Source: Vicingus serpentipes (lineage in GTDB: Bacteria; Bacteroidota; Bacteroidia; Flavobacteriales_E; Vicingaceae). From it: a stretch of 64,000 nucleotides of DNA. This document shows, in pieces, positions 62,675 through 64,000 of this stretch (positions are counted from its first letter, which is position 1; the number at the start of each line of letters is the position of its first letter). The position numbers were made by a program, and so were the translations under genes. The notes beneath the pieces are model-generated. The model worked only from the letters and a program-made list of their open reading frames with translations, had not been told where the DNA came from and did no database searches. The stretch lies in contig NZ_VOOS01000006.1 in assembly GCF_007993035.1 (NCBI RefSeq), positions 157,078-221,077 on the forward strand, in the 5' to 3' direction.

Positions 62675-64000
62675 ATGGTTTTTAAAAGATATTATATTCT
62701 ATTCTTCTCGTTATTCATATCAATAAATATGAATGCTCAAGTAGTAGCTAATACTGCTGTAACAGCAGCTGATTTAATAACAGCTATTTCTGGTCCTGGA
62801 GTGATTATTTCAAATCCGACATTAACCTGTCCAACAGGGGCTTATGCTACATTTACCGGCGGAGCTGGAAGTTTAGGGCTGTCAGAGGGTATATTATTAA
62901 CTACAGGTGATGCAACTATGGCAACTGGTCCCAATATAGGTAGTGGTACTGGTGCTTGTCCAGGAACTTCTGCTTCTGATCCTGATTTAACAGCTATTGA
63001 GCCCCAGGCAAATCAAGATGTTTGTATGTTGGAATTTGATGTAATTCCACAATGTGATATTCTAACTTTAGATTATGTTTTTGCTTCAGAAGAGTACCCC
63101 GAATTTGTTGGGGGTTCATATAATGATGCTTTCGGTTTTTTTCTTACTGGTCCTAATCCAGGAGGGGGAAATTATAATTCGGAGAACGTAGCTTTAATTC
63201 CTGGTACTACTACTCCTGTTTCTATTGATAACGTTAATAATGGGTCTAATGCAGGATACTATGTAGATAATACTGGAGGAACAAATACTGAGTATGATGG
63301 GTTAACAACAGCAATTACTGCAACAATGCCTGTTGTTCAATGTCAAACCTATCATATGAAATTAATCATTGCTGATGCTGGAGATTGTAATTATGATTCA
63401 GGTGTTTTCCTAGATTTTGAAGGATTGGTTTGTCCAAATAGTGATGCGACTTTAAATCCAATTGTAGTTGAAGCTGCCGAAAATTGTATTGATGCCAGTT
63501 TTGAGATAATAGCCAATTTTGCAGTAGCTACAACCGTTAATATCACTACAACAGGTTCGGCGACTAATGGGGTTGATTTTGTTACTCCAGGTAGTTACAA
63601 TTTACCAGCTGGGCCATCAACAACTTCTATAACAATTTCTCCATTTGCTGATGGTTTGGTTGAAGGAACTGAAACTATGAATATCATTTTATCTTATGAT
63701 GTTTGTGGAACGCTTGTTCATGATACGCTTCCAATGACTATTTTAGATCAGCCAACAATTAATTTCAATTCTACAATTGAAAACTGTGGCGCATGTGATG
63801 GAACAGCGTCTGCTACTTTTAATAATGCAGCTCTTCCTATAGCTTCTTATACCTGGTTGCCTGCTCCTGGAGGAGGGCAAGGTACTCCAAATATTACTGG
63901 CTTATGCCAAGGAACTTATGTTTTAGATATTATTGATGCAAATGGATGCCCAGCAAGAGACTCTGTTGTTATCGGAACGGCTTGTGCTCCATGTAATATC
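62675..64000 (+). CDS. choice-of-anchor-L adhesin-like protein, 3' end outside window
   Basis: 442 codons to the right edge with no stop. It begins MVFKRYYILFFSLFISI, with a signal peptide cut at MNA|QVVAN. The first 250 residues match choice-of-anchor L domains (DYVFASEEYPEFVGGSYNDAF, GFFLTGPNPGGGN). A Calx-beta-like repeat (TATTVNITTTGSATNGVDFV-like) and a SprB-like repeat (NCGACDGTASATFN, GLCQGTYVLDIIDANGC) follow. These fit long T9SS-exported gliding/adhesion proteins, and the stop, sorting domain and true length lie beyond 64000. Confidence 0.85.
   Translation, partial: MVFKRYYILFFSLFISINMNAQVVANTAVTAADLITAISGPGVIISNPTLTCPTGAYATFTGGAGSLGLSEGILLTTGDATMATGPNIGSGTGACPGTSASDPDLTAIEPQANQDVCMLEFDVIPQCDILTLDYVFASEEYPEFVGGSYNDAFGFFLTGPNPGGGNYNSENVALIPGTTTPVSIDNVNNGSNAGYYVDNTGGTNTEYDGLTTAITATMPVVQCQTYHMKLIIADAGDCNYDSGVFLDFEGLVCPNSDATLNPIVVEAAENCIDASFEIIANFAVATTVNITTTGSATNGVDFVTPGSYNLPAGPSTTSITISPFADGLVEGTETMNIILSYDVCGTLVHDTLPMTILDQPTINFNSTIENCGACDGTASATFNNAALPIASYTWLPAPGGGQGTPNITGLCQGTYVLDIIDANGCPARDSVVIGTACAPCNI

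Noticed and set aside
1..64000. tRNA genes, rRNA, insertion sequences, prophage
   Set aside because: I saw no cloverleaf-like sequence, transposase, integrase or terminal repeats. A short or divergent tRNA could be missed by eye; tRNAscan-SE would decide.

Overview
The window is about 33% GC by eye and densely coded, and looks like a Bacteroidota chromosome, probably order Flavobacteriales. The evidence is type IX secretion (T9SS) genes (porV, porU), proteins with T9SS C-terminal sorting domains, Bacteroidota-restricted families (DUF2480, DUF4421, DUF6132, the long PurF-like amidotransferase), TAnnTTTG -7 promoter boxes, almost no Shine-Dalgarno sequences before starts, and signal peptides cut just before Gln. 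I saw no rRNA, tRNA, insertion sequence, prophage or CRISPR array, and no gap above 300 bases lacks a gene. The family within the order cannot be told from this sequence.

Layout. 1-3.07 kb: the end of an RND exporter gene and a same-strand string of small envelope genes (PII-sized protein, DUF2892, DUF6132, heme-motif lipoprotein, thioredoxin, two rhodaneses). 3.2-7.5 kb: a PurF-like amidotransferase, then a tight RimB-RimK-deacylase trio. 7.6-14.7 kb: ALDH7 dehydrogenase, DUF2480, MtgA, a phospholipase-D-like lipoprotein, RNase R and a small lipoprotein. 14.8-20.8 kb: TonB, an unannotated 58-residue membrane peptide, ArsC-like reductase, release factor 2 with an intact programmed frameshift, cobalamin adenosyltransferase, a DUF2795-like protein, a PAP2-like membrane protein, sigma-54 and a bacilliredoxin. 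21-24.7 kb: a LiaF-like/LytS/LytTR signalling operon, then TadA and PssA.

24.9-35.4 kb: PorV, PorU and a DUF4421 protein, followed by ExbB-ExbD-TonB-FolC. 35.4-45 kb, mostly minus strand: two tandem Glu-rich lipoproteins, a glutaminyl-cyclase-like enzyme overlapping CysRS, a YwqK-repeat protein, a threonine-dehydrogenase-like SDR, a TrhP-ferredoxin pair next to TrhO, and AspRS. 45-64 kb: a lipoprotein likely on the cell surface, aconitase B, UvrC, two T9SS cargo proteins, a propeller/SpoIIE phosphatase, a TPR protein, a large DUF3352-like propeller protein, and the start of a choice-of-anchor-L adhesin cut by the window end.

How it fits together. Much of the window serves the cell envelope: PorV/PorU process and release the kind of cargo encoded at 51-54 kb, ExbBD/TonB supplies energy to the outer membrane, and a lipoprotein glutaminyl cyclase would cap the N-terminal Gln seen on nine of ten exported proteins here. 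Strongest leads: the RimK glutamylation trio, the TrhP-ferredoxin/TrhO wobble-uridine cluster, the Q-rule exportome beside a cyclase gene, the RND/PII-like/thiol operon, the tandem acidic lipoproteins, and the Shine-Dalgarno-driven prfB frameshift in a genome that otherwise barely uses Shine-Dalgarno sequences. No single wholly new system is proven.
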